Part shown: positions 17,307-23,592 of the stretch, piece by piece
How the letters are laid out: every line of letters starts with the position of its first letter
Position numbering within the stretch: the stretch's first letter is position 1
From: a virus
Virus record (IMG/VR): IMGVR_UViG_3300030685_000094
Span: 1 to 23,900 of that record
Reading direction: 5' to 3' (one strand)
DNA length: 23,900 nucleotides
Notes under the pieces: generated by a model
The model's input: the letters and a program-made list of their open reading frames with translations, nothing else
The model's database searches: none
What the model was told of the DNA's origin: nothing
Made by a program: the position numbers and the translations under genes

Positions 17307-17843
17307 ATGACAAACGACAACTTTTTACCAGCAGACTACAAAAGTCCATCTACAGAGGGTGGATATATGAAATTCAAAGCAGGACAAAACAAATTTAGAG
17401 TTCTAGGATCAGCGTTGATTGGTTGGGAATACTTCAATCAAGACAACAAGCCACAAAGATTTGCTATGGATATGAAACCTAGCGCACCTAAGGACATCAA
17501 AGCCGATGGTAAAGTTAAACACTTCCGAGCGTTCCCAGTATTCAACTATCAAACAAACAGTATTGAGATTCTTGAACTTACTCAATCTAGTATTATGGGT
17601 ACTATCAAAGAATATATTGACAATCCTAAGTGGGGGAATCCTACTGCATACGATATTATTGTAGGTAGAACAGGAGAGGGACTAGAAACAGAATATACTG
17701 TGACAGTAGACCCTAAAGAAGCTATAGATAAAGAAGTACAAGAAGCGTATAAGCAAATGAATATCTATATGGAAGCATTGCTTACTGGAGAAAATCCATT
17801 CACTACACAAGCACCAAGTGAACCAGATAATTTACCATTTTAG
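17307..17843 (+). CDS. ssb: Single-stranded DNA-binding protein
   Basis: 178 residues. The plan is that of phage SSBs: beta-rich N-terminal OB-fold-like domain (GGYMKFKAGQNKFRVLGSAL,  then IGWEYF, FRAFPVFNYQ, IEILELTQSSIMGTI), then an acidic tail ending PSEPDNLPF, which matches the DDLPF-type tip that binds partner proteins. It coats single strands at the fork and during recombination. It uses no TGA at all: all 12 Gly are GGN, unlike flanking genes. A strong hairpin terminator follows its TAG stop. Likely one of the most expressed replication proteins. Confidence 0.82.
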   Translation: MTNDNFLPADYKSPSTEGGYMKFKAGQNKFRVLGSALIGWEYFNQDNKPQRFAMDMKPSAPKDIKADGKVKHFRAFPVFNYQTNSIEILELTQSSIMGTIKEYIDNPKWGNPTAYDIIVGRTGEGLETEYTVTVDPKEAIDKEVQEAYKQMNIYMEALLTGENPFTTQAPSEPDNLPF

Positions 17844-17847
17844 TCAT

Positions 17848-17869
17848 AGGGGAGTAATCCCCTTTCTTT
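17848..17869 (+). terminator. Intrinsic terminator after SSB
   Basis: AGGGGA (17848-17853), GTAA tetraloop, TCCCCT (17858-17863), then TTTCTTT. Stop codon of SSB is 5 nt before the stem. Confidence 0.8.
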
Positions 17870-17886
17870 ACTTACTACTATATCTT

Positions 17887-18276
17887 ATGGAAGAACTAGA
17901 AAATCTAAAGTACCAAGACCTAGAAAATATAGCTACTAGCATTATCCAACAAGCTGGACATACTCGTGAAGATGTTAAAACACTTTCACAACTTAAATAT
18001 TTTCTATCTTTGAAGTACAAAACTATCAATACATTATCAAGTGTCCACGAAGCACAGTATAACGAACATAGAAGTACACAAAGCGTTAAACTTCAAGAGG
18101 ATATGGCAGTTGGTAAGGCAGAGAATATAGCTAAGAGCGAAGCAGAAGAAAAGTATGGTATATATCGTCAAGAGAACGCAGAAGCACAAGGGATAAGTAA
18201 AATCATTGAAGCAGTAGGCTGATTTGTAATATCTATCCAAAGTGAGTTGAAAGCGTTAGACAGTACACAATTTTAA
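17887..18276 (+). CDS. Coiled-coil protein of unknown function
   Basis: 129 residues, MEELENLKYQDLENIATSII start, TAA stop. A single TGA-Gly near the end (EAVGGFVISI) would stop it at residue 111 in the standard code. Highly charged, with long helix predicted from residue 60 to 100 (EDMAVGKAENIAKSEAEEKY). It follows the SSB terminator, so it needs read-through or its own promoter. Similar small proteins are found beside SSB or recombination genes in other phages, but I do not recognise a family. Confidence 0.62.
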
Positions 18277-18292
18277 TTGATAATAATCCATT

Positions 18293-18631
18293 ATGACAAA
18301 TATAAGACATTGAGATATGGCACTTATAGGTATAACCAAACTCCCTAAGTGATTAAAACAAACAAAAAGTAATATTATTATGAAAGGTAATGAATGAAAT
18401 AACCATTCATTTAATACTGGTAAATTATATATTACTACTCCAGTAGAAAAACTAGAAGAGGGTAAATTCGTATTTGGATATTTAGTTGCAAAGAGTACAA
18501 CACTATTGCATCCAGACCATTGAGTAGATAATGGTACAAATACAAGGACTATGAAAATTCCAGATGGAATCTATGAACTTAGAAAGCAAGTGGAATACAC
18601 AAACGAATGATTAAAACCAGTTATAGATTAG
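18293..18631 (+). CDS. Conserved HGD...GE..H.H family protein
   Basis: 112 residues. Visible pattern: RHGDMALIGITKLPKGLK, then KGNEGNNHSF, then TTLLHPDHGVD, IPDGIYELRKQVEYTNEG and VID at the end. This arrangement (HGD, GE.xx.H.h, LxHPxH, P.G.Y.vR.Q.EY, V.D) belongs to a widespread small family of unknown function found in phages and bacteria; I cannot name it with certainty. TGA supplies the Gly in HGD, PKG, NEG, DHG and TNEG, so the family match is itself evidence for the code. His-rich motifs may bind metal. Confidence 0.68.
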
Positions 18632-18653
18632 TTTTATTATATTATTTATAAAA

Positions 18654-19868
18654 ATGCTAGAAAAACTAACAGCAAAACAAGAAAAAGATATGTTAAAACA
18701 TAGAGATAAATATCTCAATTACTTCTTTGATTGCAAAACTAAATATGACCAATCAAAAGTAGAAGCTGGTATAAATATGATGTATAGTCTATGTGGGTAT
18801 AAAAACCCAGAAATTGTATATTTATATTCTCCACTTGGATTACAATATTTTGCTAATCTTATAAATAATACGCAAACTGATAAAAAACTAGACAATGTTC
18901 GAGTCAATGTTAGAGACAATGTTAGAGCAAATGTTTTAGCCAATGTTTGATCCAATGTTCGAGCCAATGTTAGAGCAAATGTTAGAGCAAATGTTTGAGT
19001 AAATGTTTGATCCAATGTTCGAGCCAATGTTAGAGACAATGTTTTAGCAAATGTTTGATCCAATGTTAGAGCAAATGTTAGAGCAAATGTTTGAGTAAAT
19101 GTTAGAGAAAATGTTTGAGCCAATGTTATAGACAATGTTTGATCCAATGTTATAGACAATGTTCGAGCAAATGTTAGAGCAAATGTTAGAGCAAATGTTT
19201 GAGCCAATGTTTGAGCCAATCTATATTATTATGAATTTTCCTCATACGGCAATTGTTGGGATTTAGGATGGGTAGCTTTCTATGATTACTTTAATTCAAT
19301 TTGAATTGATTTAGGTAAATCAAAAGATAATTTCTTTATATTTAGAGATATGATATTAAATTGAGTATACGATATGATCCATTTTGAGAATATATGTATT
19401 GTATCTATGAATCCTATTAAAATAGAAAGAGACGATCGTGGTAGATTACATAATGAAAATTGATTTGCTATTGAGTTCAAAGATTGATATGTATTAAACT
19501 ATCTACAATGAGTAAATATCCCATACGAAATGTACGGTAAAATAGTAAATGATAAAATGACACCTAAAGATGTGTTCGCTATAGAAAATACAGAACTTAG
19601 AAGAATAGCTTATGAATATATGGATAAAAAGAAGATGAAAAAACTAAAGTGATATAAGATATTAGACAAAGCTAAAGATGGATATAATAATAAAATGAAT
19701 ATAGTGGAATTTAATATAGAATGATTTGATAAACCATTTAGATATTATAATTGTATTTGTCCTAGCACAGGTAGAGAATACTTCTTAGAGACAGAAGAAA
19801 AAACATGTGAGAAAGCTAAGTCTAAATCATTTGGTATGGATAATATAGTATGGGATATAGAGGCATAA
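18654..19868 (+). CDS. DUF6745-like protein with V-x-x-x repeat helix
   Basis: 404 residues. Residues 1-80 form a helical start (MLEKLTAKQEKDMLKHRDKY, then SPLGLQYFANLI). Residues 81-186 are about 27 tandem four-residue units N-V-x-x, coded by a 12-bp repeat. The C-terminal domain has the family hallmarks: MNPIKIERDDRGRLHNENG, then FAIEFKDGYVLNYLQGVNIP, then AIENTELRRIAYEYM and CPSTGREYFLE. Such proteins, with VxxxVxxx repeats before the domain, occur in bacteria and phages; role unknown. Many Gly are TGA, including those within repeats (NVGS, NVGA). Confidence 0.72.
18894..19211 (+). repeat. 12-bp tandem coding repeats (about 27 units)
   Basis: Unit AATGTTnnnnnn with preferred continuations AGAGCA, TGATCC, CGAGCC, AGAGAC. 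The first two codons are always Asn-Val; the third is Arg, Gly (TGA), Leu or Ile. Exact 12-bp periodicity suggests growth and shrinkage by slippage or unequal recombination. Confidence 0.9.
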
Positions 19869-19891
19869 TTTTAATCACTAAGTAAACGCAA

Positions 19892-20089
19892 ATGGAACAA
19901 AAACACTATAAGAAATGTCTGAAGATGTTAATCTCTGCTGGAGTAAGTAGAAAAAAGATAGCAATAGAATGCGAATTATCTAAACCAACAATATATGAAA
20001 TACTCAAATGAGGTATTCCATCAGCAGAAACACAAAGAAAGATATGTGCTTGATACGATAAGATAGTAGCTAGTTTTATTTCTTTATAA
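19892..20089 (+). CDS. Small helix-turn-helix protein
   Basis: 65 residues, MEQKHYKKCLKMLISAGVSR start, TAA stop. Residues 13-40 form a helix-turn-helix: LISAGVSRKKIAIECELSKP then TIYEILKGG, like those of resolvase or Cro/CI-type regulators. TGA-Gly in LKGG and CAG. It likely regulates transcription in the right arm. Its last codons contain the TAGTTTTATT leader of the next gene out of frame. Confidence 0.66.
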
Positions 20090-20094
20090 TTTAT

Positions 20095-20301
20095 ATGAAA
20101 TTAGAGAAACAATGTACAAAATGTAAACAAGTAAAAGACTACAATGAGTTCTATTGGAGAGCAAAAGAAGCAAACCTTAGACTAGAATGTAAAGAACGCT
20201 ATAAAAAAGATCGTAGAATTGTTGTAGAAGTAAAAGCATCATCACCTAGCGTAAATGTATGGGAGTGGATTAAGAGAGTTTTATTTATTAAATCTATTTA
20301 G
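20095..20301 (+). CDS. Small zinc-ribbon-like protein
   Basis: 68 residues starting MKLEKQCTKCKQVKDYNEFY. The KQCTKCKQVKDYNEFYW pattern is that of small phage zinc proteins (CxxC..K....FY); the usual second pair is reduced to one Cys (LECKERY), so zinc binding is doubtful. No TGA, TAG stop two codons before the next start. Basic C-terminus (YKKDRRIVVEVK). Confidence 0.6.
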   Translation: MKLEKQCTKCKQVKDYNEFYWRAKEANLRLECKERYKKDRRIVVEVKASSPSVNVWEWIKRVLFIKSI

Positions 20302-20302
20302 T

Positions 20303-20530
20303 ATGGATAATGTAGAAAAATTTTTAATTGGAACTATAACATTATTATTATTGATTTTCATAACCTGTCCTTTTTGGTGATATGAATTATCAAAAAAAGA
20401 ATGCCAGAATAAATATGGTAATATAAGATATGATTTCTTTGCTTGATGTATGGTAGAAAACAATGGTAAATATATTCCTGAATGACTATATATACAACAA
20501 TATAATCAAAATGTTAAATTTGTTAAATAA
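20303..20530 (+). CDS. Small membrane protein
   Basis: 75 residues. One membrane helix near the N-terminus (KFLIGTITLLLLIFITCPFW), then a short domain with KKECQNKYGN, FFAGCMVENNGKYIPEG: paired Cys around a GCMV..NGKYIP motif seen in many small phage membrane proteins. Three TGA-Gly, including the one in GCMV. Lysis-cassette neighbour; possible holin or accessory role not shown. Confidence 0.62.
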
Positions 20531-20563
20531 GTGTCGCCGTTTGATTTATTCTTATTATGTAAT

Positions 20564-21262
20564 ATGAACTATGAATATTCTAAAAAAACTATCATTCCAG
20601 AATTGGTTGCTATTAGTTGTATCCTTATTGTCAGTTATTTTGGTATTTTGTCTTTACAAATCACGTCAGACTGTAGACCAATATCAAACACAATTCAAGT
20701 ATGAGTTAAGACTTGAGCAACTCAGACAGGACAGCAAATTGCTAGACCAGAAAGACCCATTACAATCATTACAGGTGCAGTGAAATACAGCACAACTAGA
20801 AATCCTAAAAAAGATGATAATCCAAAGCAAAAATCTATATCCACAAACACAGGGATAATTACAAAAGTATTTATAAAAGATTGGTCTTGAACATATCAGA
20901 AAGTAAAGGCAGCAGTAGAAACAGAAGAAATAACTAAACATATTCTATATGCCTGTACCTATAGTAGAAATCAACCACATTGCGTTAATTCTATTCTTTG
21001 AATAGCTAAAGCTGAGTCTTCGTTATTTCATAACTGTTATATGAATTCCTGCCTAGGTATAAAGCCAAGTTCAAAGGTTAAAACATACCCTACAATAAAG
21101 TATGGGATAGATGATCGAGTGGAAAGATATAATAAATACCGATGGAATAACCATAATGCAGAAGATATGCTTACGAGAAGCCTATATTGTAATTGACCTT
21201 GTGAAGATAAATGAAGTAATTGGAGATTAAGTTTTGATAGTTTTATTTGATACATAAAGTAA
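20564..21262 (+). CDS. Transglycosylase-like lysis enzyme with N-terminal membrane segment
   Basis: 232 residues in the full frame. Residues 8-33 are hydrophobic (PELVAISCILIVSYFGILSL), then a polar linker of about 60 residues. The C-terminal domain has HILYACTYSRNQPHCVNSIL, then GIAKAESSLFHNCYM, NSCLGIKPSS and YGIDDRVERYNKYRW, the layout of SLT-type lytic transglycosylases with the Glu of AESS as likely catalytic residue. TGA-Gly in SILGIAKAE. The first 290 bp overlap the frame at 20571-20858. If the overlapping gene alone is real, this enzyme would start later and no good ATG exists before the domain. Its stop overlaps the next start as TAATG. Probably degrades peptidoglycan at lysis. Confidence 0.7.
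20571..20858 (+). CDS. Membrane-anchored coiled-coil protein overlapping the transglycosylase frame
   Basis: 95 residues, MNILKKLSFQNWLLLVVSLL start, one membrane helix (12-30), then a Gln/Leu/Arg-rich coiled coil (YELRLEQLRQDSKLLDQKDP), TAA stop. One TGA-Gly at residue 71. The arrangement resembles Rz-like spanins or other small lysis partners, but a spanin would be odd in a host without an outer membrane. It lies wholly inside the N-terminal part of the transglycosylase frame, in a different frame. Confidence 0.6.
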
Positions 21263-21558
21263 TGAAAAATAGAACAGCAATAATTACGCTTTGTATAGGT
21301 ACAATTCTTATTTTATCACTTGCTTATGCTGATAGATATTATAATATATTACAGCCCTCAGGAAACATCGAGCAATGTGGATTAGTAATGACAGCAAGTA
21401 ATAATTCAGAGCAATTCCAATGAGAAAAAACACGCTGAATAGTTAGAATGATGTTTGGTGTAAAGAGTTATGTAGTAAATGACTTTGTAGTAGAATGAGA
21501 TACTATCTGTAAGGATTGAACTAACCGAGTAAAGAAAGATGTTTTTATATCTTATTAA
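21262..21558 (+). CDS. Secreted small protein
   Basis: 98 residues. Signal peptide MKNRTAIITLCIGTILILSL then AYA-D (cleavage after residue 23). The mature part (DRYYNILQPSGNIEQCGLVM) has two Cys and beta-rich sequence (GIVRMMFGVKSYVVNDFVVE). Four TGA-Gly. Coupled to the transglycosylase by TAATG. Possible lysis accessory or surface protein; family not recognised. Confidence 0.66.
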
Positions 21559-21563
21559 GGATT

Positions 21564-21824
21564 ATGATATTAAGAACAACTATTATTGGAATATGTGTAT
21601 CTCTAGTTGTTTGGAAAATGTTTTTTGTATGATACCATACTAGATGACTAGAAACACCACACACAATTAGTACACATATATGGATATGTGATATAAATGA
21701 AGACGTACCATCTTATGTAGACGATATGACAAAAGAGTTTAATATTCTTAGTAAGGTTTGAGATAGTATATTTATAGAATCAGAATGATGATATAGAAGA
21801 ACCTGTTATCAATTGTATTATTAA
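21564..21824 (+). CDS. Small membrane-anchored protein
   Basis: 86 residues, MILRTTIIGICVSLVVWKMF start: one membrane helix, then a small outside domain with WICDINEDVPSYVDDMTKEF and two Cys (ICD and RTCYQ). Five TGA-Gly, including a pair in ESEGGYRR. Ends TAA just before a hairpin (21832-21855). Function unknown; end of the lysis-like operon. Confidence 0.62.
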
Positions 21825-21831
21825 CCGTTCC

Positions 21832-21855
21832 AGACTCCTACGGTAAAAGGAGTCT
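21832..21855 (+). terminator. Hairpin at end of lysis operon
   Basis: AGACTCC (21832-21838) with GGAGTCT (21849-21855), 10-nt loop ending GTAAAA. No T run follows, so it may be a weak terminator or RNA-processing site. The same 3' half recurs at 22535-22545. Confidence 0.5.
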
Positions 21856-21898
21856 ACCTTGAGTTAATTTATTAACGATTCTTTATATCATAATTACT

Positions 21899-22444
21899 AT
21901 GATGAAATTCAAACTAACAAAAAACACTAAAAACTATTATTGAACTACATTATATCAGATTGAAGCAACTATGTCATTCTGAAATATAAATAAATGAGAA
22001 CTTTGAGGATGGATAGAGAAAGAGAGTAATCTATCACAAGAAAATAATGCTTGGGTCTCTGGTAATGCTAGTGTCTCTGGTAATGCTAGGGTAGATGGTG
22101 ATGCTAGGGTCTTTGGTAATGCTAGGGTCTTTGGTAATGCTAGGGTCTCTGGTAATGCTAGGGTCTTTGGTAATGCTAGGGTCTCTGGTGATGCTAGGGT
22201 CTATGGTAATACTTGTGTCTCTGGTAATGCTAGGGTCTTTGGTAATGCTAGGGTCTTTGGTAATGCTATTGTCTCTGGTAATGCTAGGGTCTCTGGTAAT
22301 GCTAGGGTCTTTGGTAAAATAAAACTTCAATATGGGTGGTGTTTTGCAAGAAAAGAGAAAGACCGGGATGTGTCAGAAGTAGAAAACGAATGAATAATCC
22401 TACTTATTAAAGATTATAAACTAGCAGAGGAAGAAACAATTTAA
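21899..22444 (+). CDS. Left-handed beta-helix hexapeptide-repeat protein
   Basis: 181 residues. The N-terminus MMKFKLTKNTKNYYGTTLYQ followed by NINKGELGGWIEKESNLSQ matches a family common in phages and bacteria: a small start domain with the GxLGGW signature, followed by NARV-type repeats. Here 15 six-residue units (NARVSG, NARVFG) run from 22046 to 22315 and would form a left-handed parallel beta helix. Then a C-terminal tail (KIKLQYGWCFARKEKDRD). TGA codes for nearly every Gly in the start domain but the repeats use only GGT. Function unknown; adhesion or protein binding suggested for relatives. Confidence 0.72.
22046..22315 (+). repeat. 18-bp tandem coding repeats (15 units)
   Basis: Unit of the form AATGCTAGGGTCTCTGGT, with TCT/TTT variation at the fifth codon. 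Exactly 270 bp. Codes for hexapeptides of the beta helix. Confidence 0.92.
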
Positions 22445-22467
22445 GAATATACAATTTAAGAATATAC
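22438..22467 (+). repeat. 15-bp tandem duplication
   Basis: AATTTAAGAATATAC at 22438-22452 and 22453-22467. It spans the stop of the beta-helix gene and the spacer before the next small frame, so each copy offers a TAA. Looks like a recent local duplication. Confidence 0.85.
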
Positions 22468-22468
22468 A

Positions 22469-22519
22469 ATGGAAGAAGTATGTAAGATGCTAGGTAAAGA
22501 GATTAAGATTAAGAAATAA
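22469..22519 (+). CDS. Possible 16-residue peptide
   Basis: MEEVCKMLGKEIKIKK, ATG to TAA, between the duplication and a hairpin. Too short to judge. Confidence 0.2.
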   Translation: MEEVCKMLGKEIKIKK

Positions 22520-22524
22520 AACAT

Positions 22525-22546
22525 AGGACTCTGTAAAAGGAGTCTT
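22525..22546 (+). terminator. Hairpin before the structured region
   Basis: AGGACTC (22525-22531) with GAGTCTT (22540-22546), one G-T pair, 8-nt loop TGTAAAAG. It shares TAAAAGGAGTCT with the hairpin at 21832-21855. Only two T follow. Confidence 0.45.
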
Positions 22547-22552
22547 CTATAT

Positions 22553-22732
22553 GGGGTAGACAGTAGGTCAGTCTGTGTAAAGTGGTAGTGAAACACCTAT
22601 CCCAAAATATCCACCAATAAGCTATCTTTATGGCAATATTGGTATAGCCTCTGTTGGTGGATTATAATATGCAGGTAAGTGTTCGGCACATAATGACACT
22701 GAAATATATATATCTGAGAACAAAATAGCCGA
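22553..22732 (+). ncRNA. Candidate structured RNA or riboswitch-like leader
   Basis: Between 22520 and 22811 there is no convincing gene, but there are unusually many helices. GGGGTAG (22553-22559) / CTATCCC (22597-22603); ACAG (22560-22563) / CTGT (22573-22576); ATCCACCAA (22609-22617) / TTGGTGGAT (22654-22662), nine perfect pairs enclosing GCTAT (22621-22625) / ATAGC (22644-22648); AGTGT (22678-22682) / ACACT (22696-22700), whose loop holds TCGGC (22683-22687) that can pair with GCCGA (22728-22732) as a pseudoknot. ACCAAT (22613-22618) can also pair with ATTGGT (22638-22643) instead of the nine-pair helix, so switching is possible. It could be the leader of the gene at 22811. No known class recognised. 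Confidence 0.5.
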
Positions 22733-22810
22733 TAATGGTCTTTGAGTATATAGATAAGTTTGTTGAAATCAAACTACCTGCTAAATGATTTTAATTCCTA
22801 CCACTACAGA

Positions 22811-23197
22811 ATGAACTCATTAGAAAATCTCCTTAATAAGTTAATCCAGATGGGATGGAATCCAGCAGGAATAGAAAGTAAATCAGAAGTAAAGATGAAA
22901 AAAGAGGGTGAATTTGATTATATCTATATACCACCAAATACAATGACAGGAACTTATTTTGCTATGATACTTTCTCTCAGAGATTTAGTATCTATAGAGA
23001 GTGGATTCCGAAAGTTTGTAGTTGAAAATGAACTTACTTTAGATGATTATCTTCATTGAACAATACTATTAGACTTAATCCCAGTTAATATAGAAACCAC
23101 AGAATACCGACTAATGTTATCATCCATCCAGACAGACATAGAAAAGTTTATACTTGATAATGTTTTAATTCCTAATGTTTTAATTCCTAATGAATAA
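22811..23197 (+). CDS. Hypothetical protein, 128 residues
   Basis: MNSLENLLNKLIQMGWNPAG start, TAA stop. One TGA-Gly (DYLHGTILLD) at 23060; the standard code would stop there at residue 83. A frame open upstream to 22760 is probably untranslated leader. Contains EGEFDYIYIPPNTMTGTYFA and FRKFVVENELTLDDY; a short helical-sheet domain with no recognised motif. The C-terminus ends with a duplicated NVLIP. Its stop overlaps the next ATG region. Confidence 0.64.
23159..23188 (+). repeat. 15-bp tandem duplication in coding sequence
   Basis: AATGTTTTAATTCCT twice (23159-23173, 23174-23188), coding NVLIP-NVLIP at the end of the preceding gene. Same unit length as the duplication at 22438-22467. Confidence 0.85.
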
Positions 23198-23567
23198 GAT
23201 GACAGAAAAACAACCTGATTGGATAGATAACTTTTGGAATGAATATAGAGAGTGTGAACCTTGAAGATATTCAGATTTTATAAAAGTATTACAGAAACAT
23301 CTCCAAAAAGAATCCACCTATGAAAGTGGATACCAGAAGTGATATGAATACTGTAAGAAAGAAATGGAAGATAAACATTATTACAGAAGATTTTGAGAAC
23401 TAGCAAGATTCCTATTAACAATACCTATGTGAAAGGTATATTGATATGCTTCAAAAGATTATATACTTAAAATAGAAAAAATGCCTTATATGGATGCAGA
23501 GAAACCAAGTGTTTGATATGTCGATGATTGATTTGATGAACGAATAGATAATAAATCAAGTGATTAG
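23190..23567 (+). CDS. Hypothetical protein, 125 residues
   Basis: MNKMTEKQPDWIDNFWNEYR start, overlapping the previous stop; an alternative start is the ATG nine bases later. TAG stop that begins a TAGTTTTAT leader. Helical and charged (FIKVLQKHLQKESTYESGYQ, KGYEYCKKEMEDKHYY). TGA-Gly in ECEPGRY, KGYEY, MGKVYGYA and VGYVDDG. No recognised domain. Confidence 0.63.
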
Positions 23568-23592
23568 TTTTATCTCCTACAGATACTAAGTA

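Noticed and set aside
18719-19219. 166-codon minus-strand frame of LTFAxT repeats
   Set aside because: Mirror of the 12-bp repeats of the plus-strand gene; a repeat keeps both strands open.
18894-22315. Tandem repeats as a CRISPR array
   Set aside because: Units of 12 and 18 bp are contiguous without spacers and are in frame with proteins.
22034-22330. Open frames on both strands across the 18-bp repeats (98 and 75 codons)
   Set aside because: Only the plus frame giving GNARVS hexapeptides links to a known N-terminal domain; the others are by-products of periodicity.
22553-22603. A tRNA with GGGGTAG/CTATCCC acceptor stem
   Set aside because: Only 51 nt between the stem ends; no anticodon arm and no T-loop consensus, so it is treated as part of a structured RNA.
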